DNA of 64,000 nucleotides from Cymbomonas tetramitiformis (Eukaryota; Chlorophyta; Pyramimonadophyceae; Pyramimonadales; Pyramimonadaceae), in contig LGRX02024704.1 of assembly GCA_001247695.2 (NCBI GenBank), forward strand, positions 24,921 to 88,920. The letters run 5' to 3'. Made by a program: the position numbers and the translations under genes. Under the pieces are notes generated by a model. That model did no database searches and was not told the origin of the DNA. It saw only the letters and a list, made by a program, of their open reading frames with translations. Shown piece after piece: positions 56,044-64,000 of the stretch (positions are counted from its first letter, which is position 1; every line of letters begins with the position of its first letter).

Positions 56044-58872
56044 TCACAACCCATGCATGCGAGCTGCCTGCGGGAGGCGTGCCCCACTCACCGGCTGGTC
56101 GTGGCTCCGCATTTCCGTCCACTTGTAAACCCGGCGGGACCGTGTCGCGCATGCTGAGCAACTTCGGCAGGTTGGACATGCACATTTCTTCCCGGTCGAT
56201 GTCCTCCAAAGCAGTCCCTTCTCGCAGATGTGCACATCCGGGACCCGGCACTCGCCGAATTTCGGGATGATCGCCGAGTTGAATGCGTGCGCGTCGAACT
56301 CCGCATGAAAAATGGCGAAGTCGAGGAGCACCGCGGGCAACTTGACTTGCAGGTTGGCGCCATTGTCACTGGCCACCGCCGTGCAGTAGTAATCGTGCAC
56401 CTCAGACCACTCCTCCACCGTTATGCGATGGACAGTCTTGCCGATTGCTCCACTCCACGTCCCGGAGGCATGCTCCACTGAGTACTCCTCGCCGTACGTG
56501 GTCGTCTCCCAGAGCTGTGTCTTCATACGGCCCGACAGTATTTTGACAGCGGACTGCGTGAGCTTCTCCGCTTTGTCAGCAGCCACCAACCACTCTACAC
56601 CGCCACTGACGGCGCGATGAAACGCGCCCTTCCGCGAAATTGGCAGGAGCTCGGCCATTGTTGCTCCTGACACAGTAACCTGCCGAGCATCAGCCGGGCA
56701 GGCCTGCTTCTTGCGCTTGTTGCTGCCGGCAGCCGGCGGTCCCTCGTTACGTTTGGATTTCCGGGGTTCAGCTGCAGTGCTCTTTGGCGCGGCGACTGGC
56801 ACGAGAGCTCGCAGCTCCGGGTTGCTGTTCACACGCCGCCTGAGTTCATTTGTTAGTGGCGTGTTGAGCGCGTCCAAGGACTTCTTGCTAAGCGCTGCGT
56901 AACCCGCAAATGTCGCTGGTTGCTGAAGGGTAAACAAGCTCCCTTTCATCGTCAGACTCACTTTTTTGCCCGTTCCCTTCAGCGCGGTGAGGTGGTCCTT
57001 AAGGCGCTCGTCCGTGACGGTTTGCAGCAAGGCCAACGCTGCCTTCGGTGTTGTGTCACCAACGGTGAACAGAGCGCCCTTAGCCTCCATCACACCCCTC
57101 ATCATAGCGATATTCCTGGCTATGTTACCGGCTCGTTGTTTTTCCAGGGATGGCGGCGACGTTACAATGGTCCTCGGACTCCTCCTGACCTCCTGAGCCT
57201 GCTGGGGAGCCACCATCTCCTCATCCTCCTCGGACTGCTCGTCCAGGGAGGACCTGAACGCCGCCTCTGTCATGATAGTGGGTAATGGGCTCACTGCCTC
57301 CTCCGGTGTGGGCAATGCCCCCGGGGCCGGTGCTGCGGCCTGATTTATCTTGAGGTGTGTTGGCTGCTCCGGCGCCTGGGCTGGGCGCGACTCCTGGGTG
57401 CGGGGCTGGGTGGTATGTGCGCCCTGGGGTCGACGTCCTTGCGCAGGGGGGACCGGAACCATCGTCAAGAACGGGCGCAGGAGGTTCAGCGCGTCACATA
57501 CTTCGCCGACCCATATCGCGTGGCTCTCGGGAAGTTGCGACTGTGTCATGTGGTTGGTATCATCGCTGAATATACGTGTTGCAGGGTCGTACGTCACCCA
57601 CGGGCACTCAGACAAGTACTTCACCCAGACTCCGATGTCCGCATGAAAATTGTCCTGCACGTCCGCCGCTACCTGCGGTGGCTGAATCGTACCCGCAGTG
57701 CGAACTCCACCCGGGGGTGCATGCGCCGCCACCCCGGCGCCAGCAGGATCCGCCGCTACCTGCGGTGCCTGCATCGTACCCGCAGTGCGAACTCCACCCG
57801 GGGGTGCATGCACCGCCACCCCGGCGCCAGCAGGATCCGCCGCTACCTGCGGTGCATGCGTCGCCACCCTGCCGCAAGCAGCAGCTGCCACTGTATGCGG
57901 CTGCTGATTCGCAACCGCAGGGTGAAATGCACCCGGGGGACCCCCTGCTACGGCATCAACAGCCTGCTGCCACGGCCCAGGGAATCTCGCACGGAGGACG
58001 TTGGATGGCCGGATCGTACCCGCAGTGCGAACTCCACCCGGGGGTGCATGCGCCGCCACCCCGCCGGCAGCAGGATCCGCCGCTACCTGCGGTGGCTGGA
58101 TCGTACCCGCAGTGCGAACTCCACCCGGGGGTGCATGCGCCGCCACCCCGCCGGCAGCAGGATCCGCCGCTACCTGCGGTGGCTGAATCGTACCCGCAGT
58201 GCGAACTCCACCCGGGGGTGCATGCACCGCCACCCCTGCGCCAGCAGGATCCGCCGCTACCTGCGGTGCATGCGTCGCCACCCTGCAGCAAGCAGCAGCT
58301 GCCACTGTATGCGGCTGCTGATTCGCAACCGCAGGGTGAAATGCACCCGGGGGACCCCCTGCTACGGCATCAACAGCCTGCTGCCACGGCCCAGGGAATC
58401 TCGCACGGAGGACGTTGGATTCCTCGGGCGTGGTCACCCTGAGTCCCGTACACTGCGGATTGCCGGCGATGAACCTGTCGAACTGCAGCATGGCCGTGAT
58501 GTTCGCCGTTACCTTTGGCGCACATGCGGTGCATAGTTCTGCCTCGCCGAGGACATCCTGCCGGCAGGTCGCAGGGGACACACACTGCGTTTGAAATTTC
58601 TTGTTGTTGTTGCGCATCTTCTGCTTGATCCACTGGCCGCATTTGCCCTTGGCCACCGTGTGCTCCTGGCTCAGAGGAGCCAGCAGCTGGAAAGCCGCGC
58701 ACTTGTTAAACACGTTCTCAAGGAGAATGTCGAAGTCCCCCTGAAGCCACCCTTCCCCGCCGGGTGAAGCGTGCATGCCCGACTTAAGGCATATACCGGC
58801 GTGTATCTTCGGCGCCAGGTCGTTGAACTGTTCCAGGAGCCCCACCGGAGCTGGCCGTTTAGCCGCCGTCAT
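56044..58872 (-). CDS. 942-residue repeat-containing protein with Cys-rich tail, unknown function
   Basis: Start chosen at MTAAKRPAPVGLLEQF (58872), just after a good acceptor (TGTGCAG, about 58923); the frame is open further upstream. Parts in order: an N-terminal domain with scattered Cys (FNKCAAFQLL, QCVSPATCRQDVL, LCTACAPK); Ala/Pro/Gly repeats of about 26 residues (PQVAADPAGAGVAVHAPPGG) within a 138-residue in-frame duplication; a globular part (SECPWVTYDPATRIF); a Pro/Glu linker; a KRKK-containing basic region; and a C-terminal domain (KLPAVLLDFAIFHAEFDAHA) with CACPTCRSCSAC. After HDQP a perfect GTGAGT donor (56090) raises the possibility that the true C-terminus is spliced to LACMGCDMP and CAVCTQ, completing a CxxC...CxxC finger. 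No homology recognised. Likely encoded by the same mobile element as its neighbours. Confidence 0.7.
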   Translation of the reverse strand: MTAAKRPAPVGLLEQFNDLAPKIHAGICLKSGMHASPGGEGWLQGDFDILLENVFNKCAAFQLLAPLSQEHTVAKGKCGQWIKQKMRNNNKKFQTQCVSPATCRQDVLGEAELCTACAPKVTANITAMLQFDRFIAGNPQCTGLRVTTPEESNVLRARFPGPWQQAVDAVAGGPPGAFHPAVANQQPHTVAAAACCRVATHAPQVAADPAGAGVAVHAPPGGVRTAGTIQPPQVAADPAAGGVAAHAPPGGVRTAGTIQPPQVAADPAAGGVAAHAPPGGVRTAGTIRPSNVLRARFPGPWQQAVDAVAGGPPGAFHPAVANQQPHTVAAAACGRVATHAPQVAADPAGAGVAVHAPPGGVRTAGTMQAPQVAADPAGAGVAAHAPPGGVRTAGTIQPPQVAADVQDNFHADIGVWVKYLSECPWVTYDPATRIFSDDTNHMTQSQLPESHAIWVGEVCDALNLLRPFLTMVPVPPAQGRRPQGAHTTQPRTQESRPAQAPEQPTHLKINQAAAPAPGALPTPEEAVSPLPTIMTEAAFRSSLDEQSEEDEEMVAPQQAQEVRRSPRTIVTSPPSLEKQRAGNIARNIAMMRGVMEAKGALFTVGDTTPKAALALLQTVTDERLKDHLTALKGTGKKVSLTMKGSLFTLQQPATFAGYAALSKKSLDALNTPLTNELRRRVNSNPELRALVPVAAPKSTAAEPRKSKRNEGPPAAGSNKRKKQACPADARQVTVSGATMAELLPISRKGAFHRAVSGGVEWLVAADKAEKLTQSAVKILSGRMKTQLWETTTYGEEYSVEHASGTWSGAIGKTVHRITVEEWSEVHDYYCTAVASDNGANLQVKLPAVLLDFAIFHAEFDAHAFNSAIIPKFGECRVPDVHICEKGLLWRTSTGKKCACPTCRSCSACATRSRRVYKWTEMRSHDQPVSGARLPQAARMHGL
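57660..58430. repeat. In-gene 78-bp repeats and 414-bp tandem duplication
   Basis: Units with GTGCGAACTCCACCCGGGGG (plus strand) recur about every 78 bases. A larger block is repeated with offset 414 (ATTCGCAACCGCAGGGTGAA at 57907 and 58321). Both periods are multiples of three, so the minus-strand gene keeps its frame through the expansion. Confidence 0.9.
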
Positions 58873-59072
58873 GGGTATCACAGGCGGCCAGACGGGGTCG
58901 CTTCGTCTTCGTGCCTGTCCCCCCTGCACATGCGCATGACAAACGTTACGCAAGCGTATGTGATACAAGCAAGCATGCCCTCTTGGTACCTGCAACTGTC
59001 AACTGGGTAGGCGGTGAAGCAGGCAGGAAATACACGCACCCTCGCCCATCCTTGCCCACCCACCACTCGCAG

Positions 59073-59193
59073 CGCCGCTGCTCACCCTGTGGCCGCTGAT
59101 TCGCAACCGCAGATGAAGCAGCCTATAACACGGCGCCGGGGAGAGCGCCGCACGCGCCACGCGCCTGATTCGGTGCGGAGCGGAGCAGCCTCC
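59073..59193 (-). promoter_or_regulatory. Shared 121-bp leader, copy upstream of the 942-codon gene
   Basis: Nearly identical to 63299-63420 and in the same orientation. On minus it ends GCGGTTGCGAATCAGCGGCC and runs into a GTGAGC donor-like site. It lies 200-320 bases before the start codon, so it is most simply a common 5' leader exon or promoter. Untranslated status is suggested because the ATG present in one copy is not conserved in the other. Confidence 0.6.
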
Positions 59194-59431
59194 AGCAAGC
59201 AGGAAATACACCACAGGATTCGTACTCCCAGCTTCCACGGACTTCGCGCACAAATGGATACTGCGTGCGGTCTCCTGAGCAACCGGTACTATAGCGTGCG
59301 GCCTACCCCTTAGCGTGCATTCTTATCGCAGTGTATCTATGGGGCTGTTTGCAATCTGCATTAAAATAAGTTTGAATGTTACTGCTAGGGGGCTGCGCCA
59401 CGCCCTTTCCCCTGATGCGCCTACTAACACG

Positions 59432-62400
59432 CTATTCATTATCCGGCAGGATGCGCATGTAATGCCCCGCGCAAAAGGGATGCTCCAACAGCTTCCACAG
59501 CCGTAGAGGTTCGCGGCTAGTCAACACCACACCCTCGTGGGGGCAGATGAACTCCATGGCGAAGGGCGCGTTGTTCGGGAATTCCTCTGGAGTTGGAGCC
59601 GAGGCAAGCGGCCAATTCAGGTCAACCAACGGCCAGCTGATGTACATCTGTATGACGCGGCCCGTCATGTTGGCGATGATGTGCCAGAACTGGGGTTCGT
59701 CATACCGCTGTTTCTGCGCTAGGATATTGGACAGGGAGACATAATGCATATCTCCATTTGCATTTTGCTGGCCCAGGGTTTCCGCCATGTCAAAGTTGTA
59801 ATACTCCGGATGCATCTCGTAGAACGCTTGTATGGCTTGCCGACAGTTTTGAACACGCACTTTACCACCCTGCGCTAGTACCTTAGCACCCTCCGCTTGT
59901 GGCAGGTGCCAGCCAACGCAGTGGAGCCAACAGTTGCCGTCGCCTGCCACGTCTACGGCTTGTAGCCCCGCAGTCCGCAGGTACGCCTGCACATCCGCCA
60001 TAATCACTAAACGGTCTGTAGGAGCTGCCTGCACCTTCACCAGCTGCCTCCGGTGTGCTGGCTGACACGCGCCTGGCTCAGTAACGGATCCGAAGCTGCA
60101 GTCCAAGGCGCTGTCGATGATATGTCCTCTGTCGTCCCTGGTGAGCAGATGATGGTTGTCGGCGTCGTAGAACCGTCCTCGCTGAACACCAGTCGGGGCA
60201 ACCGCCCTTGCCTCAGCCATTCTCACCACACCTGGGCTGGTAGGTGTCACCGCGTTGCGGTCGGCCTGGGTGACCATGGGTTCCGCAGCGGCCGAGTCCG
60301 CAGTAGCCGTTGGCGTCTGGTGAGAGGGCCCCACCCGCGGCTGCGCCTCTGCGGTACCAGTGGGGCTGGTAGCTGTCGCTGCGTCATCTGCGCCAGAGCG
60401 ATCCCACCACCCACGTACCCCTCATTTCAAGCGCAATACACCTAGGGTGTCTGAACTGCACAGCGTCAGCAGACTGAGCGAGGGTGCACCCACCTGGGCT
60501 GGCAGGTGTCGCTGCGTTGGGGTCGGCCTGGGTGTCCATGGGTTCCGCAGCGGCCGAATCCGCAGTAGCCGTTGGCGTCTGGGGAGAGGGCCCCACCCGC
60601 GGCTGCGCCTCTGCGGTACCAGTGGGGCTGGTAGCTGTCGCTGCGTCATCTGCGCCAGAGCGATCCCACCACCCACGTACCCCTCATTTCAAGCGCAATA
60701 CACCTAGGGTGTCTGAACTGCACAGCGTCAGCAGACTGAGCGAGGGTGCACACACCTGGGCTGGCAGGTGTCGCTGCGTTGGGGTCGGCCTGGGTGTCCA
60801 TGGGTTCCGCAGCGGCCGAGTCCGCAGTAGCCGTTGGCGTCTGGGGAGAGGGCCCCACCCGCGGCTGCGCCTCTGCGGTACCAGTGGGGCTGGTAGCTGT
60901 CGCTGCGTCATCTGCGCCAGTGCGATCGGGATCCATGCAGGGAGTACACACGGGCTGCGCCAATCGCGACCCCTCAGCATTTTGGCAAGCGGCCGTCGGT
61001 CGCGCTTCCCAGCGTCCATCCCACACCGCGGGTCGTGGTTCGTCACCCCCATCCTGCTGTGAGCAGTCACAGCGGACCAGCAAACTGCGTTTGGGACCCC
61101 CCTTTTTTGCATCTTCCCGCCCACTGAAGTTTGGGAACTCGCCGTTGAAGTTGTGCGTGAGCTTCACAGCCACGCCCAGCGCAAACTCCATGGTCAACCT
61201 GCCTCGGTCGGCAAGTACGGCTGCCAGCTGGTTGTTCACCTTCACCGCACCACCAGATGAATGGAATAAGCGCCCCACGTTCCTGGTGGGGATCACACGA
61301 TCCATAACCGTTGCTAGGTTTGAGGCCCTGCACGCCTTCAGGATTCCAAAGACCAGACTGCGCAGTCCGGGGCAATGCACACCCATCCGCTGGTAGAGAA
61401 GACAGGTGTCCGTCCGCTGTGTGTCGGCGGACCCATCGAATGTCAGCGGTCCCACGCGTGCAGGGACACGCGGAGGATCTACTCTCTGACCATCTCTCCA
61501 CGTGATGCGGGCAAGCTCTTCCTTCTCAGCCTCCGGCCTCGCATCCCACGCTTCCTTCCCAACGAAGGCTTCCAGCACTTCCCAGGCTAGGACGAGGTCG
61601 GACATCTTGAGAGTGGCGTGCAGCCGCGCCTCCGGTCGTGGCAGCTTTGACCAGCCTTCCATGTTTTCGAAGTTGGGACATGGGCTGGAGAGGTGCAAAG
61701 GGTGCACCACTCGGGGCGGCCCAACCGCATGCTGGTTGCGCCAGTCGTAGCATGGGCCACACATCACCAGACCGGGTTGCTGGAGGCTAGTTCCCTGCAA
61801 CGGGTCACACTCAAAATCCGCCTTCATGCACAGATCGCAGCTCCATACTTCAGGCAGGCTCCCGTAGCTCCCTCCAAACCGTATTGCGTCGCCGCAAGCA
61901 AGGCATTGCATGTGCCATGGCATCCCATACTGGGACAACGTCCCCAGCGGCTCGGCGCGGATTGCGTCGTGCGTGGCGGGGACTCCAGCCTCCGTGCTGA
62001 TGGCGCCGTAGAGAATTGCGGACATCGTGGCCGCGGTGCGCAGGCCGCGACCCCCACCAGGCACCTCCCCAACCGGGCAAAGCCCCCGATGCACAGTCCT
62101 GTCCCCCGGCCAAACAATGACGCTGCCCGGCGGGCCAGCAAAACGGACGCGCCTTAACGGCGTGGCTGACGGAAAGCCGGACGCTGCGTGATCGAGTGTG
62201 AAGTGGCACGCGCCGTCCTCGCACCGCTGCCAATGCCTTCCATCTACCGAATCAGGCAGGAGTTCCGTGTAGCTCTGCTCGTCAAGGAACATCCCGGAGG
62301 AAAACTGGGTAGGGAAAACCGCCTCCTCGCCGCTCCGGACCAAGAGGTCAGTGTGCCACAACTGCACCCAGCTCCCCAGGTTGCGCAGGAGGACAGCTGG

Positions 62401-63171
62401 GGATAGCAAGAACTGGCCAACCCCTGACACCCGGACCGCCTTCTGCAAGCTGACGTGATGATGCTCAAGCACCTTCCCCCAGATCCCCGGATATTCCGAT
62501 TTCGCGCGCTCCCAGTCCACCTTCACGGAATACCTCGCCCCTGGTCGGAGACACCGCTCGTCCCGCTCGACCCGCGGGTCCCACTCACGCGTGCTGAACA
62601 CGGAAGAGGGCGTCAGAAAATTCGCAACCGCACGGTCTGTAGCTTTTGTGAAAAGCGATGAACAGCGGTGACAATCCTTCACGCACACGATCGTTTCCAA
62701 GATCCGCGCGCACTCCGCCTTACAGTCTTCAATCTTCTGGTGGCATACACGTATGCGCAGCTCACACGCATCGTGCAGTGCCGTGGGGTCATCGTGAACC
62801 ATCGTGAAGCGATGGAGCTTGCAAAAAGACTGTACCCCTTCCCAGGCAGTTCTGACGTTCTCCTCACGGTTCCCCAGCGCGACAGCTTCACACCGTTTAG
62901 TCGTCATCGCTGAATCAGCCGGTGATGGGGATTCCAATTCTTCCATAGCCGCCGTCCAGCAATCCAGCAATTTCACCAGCTCATCAAGCGTGCACCCGTG
63001 TCTTTCGCAACTGTTCTGCACCATACGAAGGGTGGCCATACAGCATGCGGCCCAGACAAGCAGGCACGCCTTCTCCAGGTCAACCAATACGCAGTCCCCG
63101 TTGGACCCGCAGGACATGGGAGGGGGCACCACGTGCATGCCTAGCCCCTCCAGATCTTTGGGTAGCCCCAA
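59432..63171 (-). CDS. 2-oxoglutarate/Fe(II) oxygenase-like and OTU-like protease fusion
   Basis: The main exon starts after GTGCAG (63171); first Met at 63138 (MHVVPPP). It has a helical N-terminal region, then WHTDL (HxD, 62355-62347), then PGSVIVWPGDRTVHRG (second His, 62101-62099) and GGGRGLR (Arg, 62049-62038): the HxD...H...R set of PhyH-type 2-oxoglutarate/Fe(II) oxygenases. A Cys-rich part follows (CLACGD, CDLCMK, CGPCYD), then a conserved-looking domain with CDCS. Introns 60755-60650 and 60493-60388 flank a 156-base exon; all borders are phase 1. The last exon has DGNCWLHCV (Cys at 59932-59930) and AGHYMRIL (His at 59464-59462), as in OTU cysteine proteases, and stops at 59432. About 1,200 residues in total. 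The substrate could be nucleic acid or protein. Both activities are inferred from motifs only. Confidence 0.7.
60221..60930. repeat. 262-bp tandem duplication carrying a symmetric exon
   Basis: TGGGGCTGGTAGCTGTCGCT starts at 60361, 60623 and 60885, an exact 262-base period. Each full unit holds a 156-base phase 1-1 exon (52 codons, DDAATATSPTGTAEAQPR type) and a 106-base intron with CAG/GT and GCGCAG borders on minus. Confidence 0.95.
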
Positions 63172-63298
63172 CTGCACGTGAAGAACCCTACATGGCGTAT
63201 CCGCATGTGGATGGCACGCCATTGATACCTGGCCAACATACTGCGCCCCGCACCGACCCACCCGGGATACCCCACCCCATCCCACCCACGATTTAAAG

Positions 63299-63420
63299 CG
63301 CCGCTGCTCACTCTTTGGCCGCTGATTCGCAACCGCAGATGAAGCAGCATAAGGCACGGCGCCGGGGAGAGCGCCACACGCGCCACGCGCCTGATTCGGC
63401 GCGGAGCGGAGCAGCCTCCC
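63299..63420 (-). promoter_or_regulatory. Shared 121-bp leader, copy upstream of the oxygenase-OTU gene
   Basis: Counterpart of 59073-59193, lying 130-250 bases before the first sure coding exon. The donor-like GTGAGC at its downstream edge and the acceptor at 63172 would define a short first intron. Confidence 0.6.
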
Positions 63421-63547
63421 CGATACAATAGGTCCCCACCCCGTGCATGCACACAGCACCGTCGGGTACATGCATAATCAGATCTTGCGACATTGCATCA
63501 TAATGACTTTTGAGGTCCACCAGGGCAGGCCGTCCAGGGCGGTCTCA

Positions 63548-63581
63548 TACACACACGCACACGCACGCACGCACGCACGCG
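63548..63581. repeat. (CACG)n/(CA)n microsatellite
   Basis: CACACGCACGCACGCACG-type tract between two minus-strand genes. Confidence 0.95.
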
Positions 63582-63661
63582 TTTTACACACAAAGATGAT
63601 TTATGCTCAATATTGTTACATCTCATTACATTTCGTTAAGTGCGCAAACAGGCCGAGCATG

Positions 63662-64000
63662 TTAATTGGTGTCTTCTTCGCTAGTTTCACTAACATACTC
63701 CTCATCATCGTCGGACGGATCCGTGTGTGTCGGACACTCCGCCTCCGATTCCACAATTTGTGCATACTCCTGCCACTCCAGCCAATGCTCCCTTCGCGGG
63801 TGGTACAGCCGCACGACCACGTAACCGTTTGGGGCCGCTCTCCAAATTCTCCATCATACGTCCCTTCGGGAACATCATGTTCCGTGGGCGCCGCGGTCCA
63901 TACGTGGTCTGGGTTGAATCCGACAATTTTCGCTTCGATAATCCAGGGCGCCGGTACGAACCGGCTTTCATGAAGCGTCACCGACCATCCAATACGCACA
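63662..64000 (-). CDS. 3' end of a further minus-strand gene (partial, runs off the right edge)
   Basis: Read from the edge: WSVTLHESRFVPAPWIIEAK, IVGFNPDHVWTAAPTEHD, EGTYDGEFGERP; then, after a frame change, NGYVVVRLYHPRREHWLEWQ, EYAQIVESEAE, and an acidic tail (DPSDDDEEYVSETSEEDTN) to a TAA at 63664-63662. The two frames join if one C is missing from the four-base run at 63831-63834. No family recognised. Same strand as the three genes to the left, so probably part of the same element. Confidence 0.55.

Noticed and set aside
57355..58536. 393- and 288-codon plus-strand frames opposite the 942-codon gene
   Set aside because: Antisense shadows of the in-frame 78-base repeats of the minus-strand gene.
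59432..63171. TET/JBP base-modifying dioxygenase
   Set aside because: The HxD...H...R set is present, but the PGSVIVWPGD context fits PhyH-type enzymes better; the narrower TET/JBP label was not used.
1..64000. Bacterial or viral origin of the window
   Set aside because: Spliceosomal introns on both strands, telomere-like repeats, LTR, hAT and CACTA-type elements and EGF/GT47 exons all indicate a eukaryotic nuclear genome.

Overview
The window is nuclear DNA of a eukaryote. It has spliceosomal introns with GT-AG borders on both strands, low gene density, many minisatellites, and a short interstitial CCCTAAA-type telomere-like tract near 23.6 kb. A multi-exon type II membrane protein with EGF-like modules and an exostosin (GT47) domain, and a candidate LRR/IQ/coiled-coil gene of a type often ciliary, point to a flagellated green alga. 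The repeat-stuffed introns resemble prasinophytes of the Cymbomonas/Pyramimonas kind. That species-level guess is inference; no marker gene proves it.

Layout. 0-1.4 kb is a 21-bp minisatellite organised into a 147-bp higher-order repeat. 1.5-3.9 kb (minus) is an unrecognised multi-exon gene with a lysine-rich and acidic tail, followed by a tRNA-like Pol III box pair (4.2 kb) and a 264-bp MITE (4.9 kb). 7.6-18.5 kb (plus) is one long EGF/GT47 gene whose introns hold at least nine different tandem repeats and a 419-bp MITE. 20.5-21.2 kb (plus) is a short unknown gene. 22-26.9 kb is mostly repeats: a 208-bp tandem, a telomere-like tract, a foldback element with tRNA-like ends, and a 50-bp satellite. 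26.9-28.7 kb holds plus-strand exon candidates, the last ending in a SUMO-interaction-like motif and an NLS-like tail. 29.5-37.7 kb (minus) carries LRR exons, an IQ-motif exon pair and coiled-coil exons, perhaps one gene; a dead reverse-transcriptase tail (32.1-32.9 kb, plus) lies inside it.

38.66-40.59 kb is a complete small LTR element with matching 5-bp target duplications. 40.6-44.4 kb is AT-rich and gene-poor. 44.5-50.0 kb (minus) contains a retroelement-like gag/zinc-knuckle gene. One 2.17-kb inverted-repeat element sits in it exactly where splicing would restore the reading frame, and a 485-bp hAT MITE lies beside another exon.

50.37-64.0 kb is the most striking region: a block of at least four minus-strand genes, interpreted as a large CACTA (EnSpm)-type DNA transposon running off the right edge. 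From left to right on the plus strand it has a CACTG-type end with TGGTAAA subterminal repeats, a TNP2-like transposase gene, a 942-residue repeat-rich protein with a Cys-rich tail, a gene fusing a 2-oxoglutarate/Fe(II) oxygenase-like domain to an OTU-like protease through a tandemly duplicated exon, and the 3' end of a further gene. Two of these genes share a 121-bp upstream leader, which suggests common expression. Several reading frames in 48.9-63.9 kb are broken by what look like single missing bases, mostly in homopolymers, so sequencing error should be excluded before calling these genes dead.
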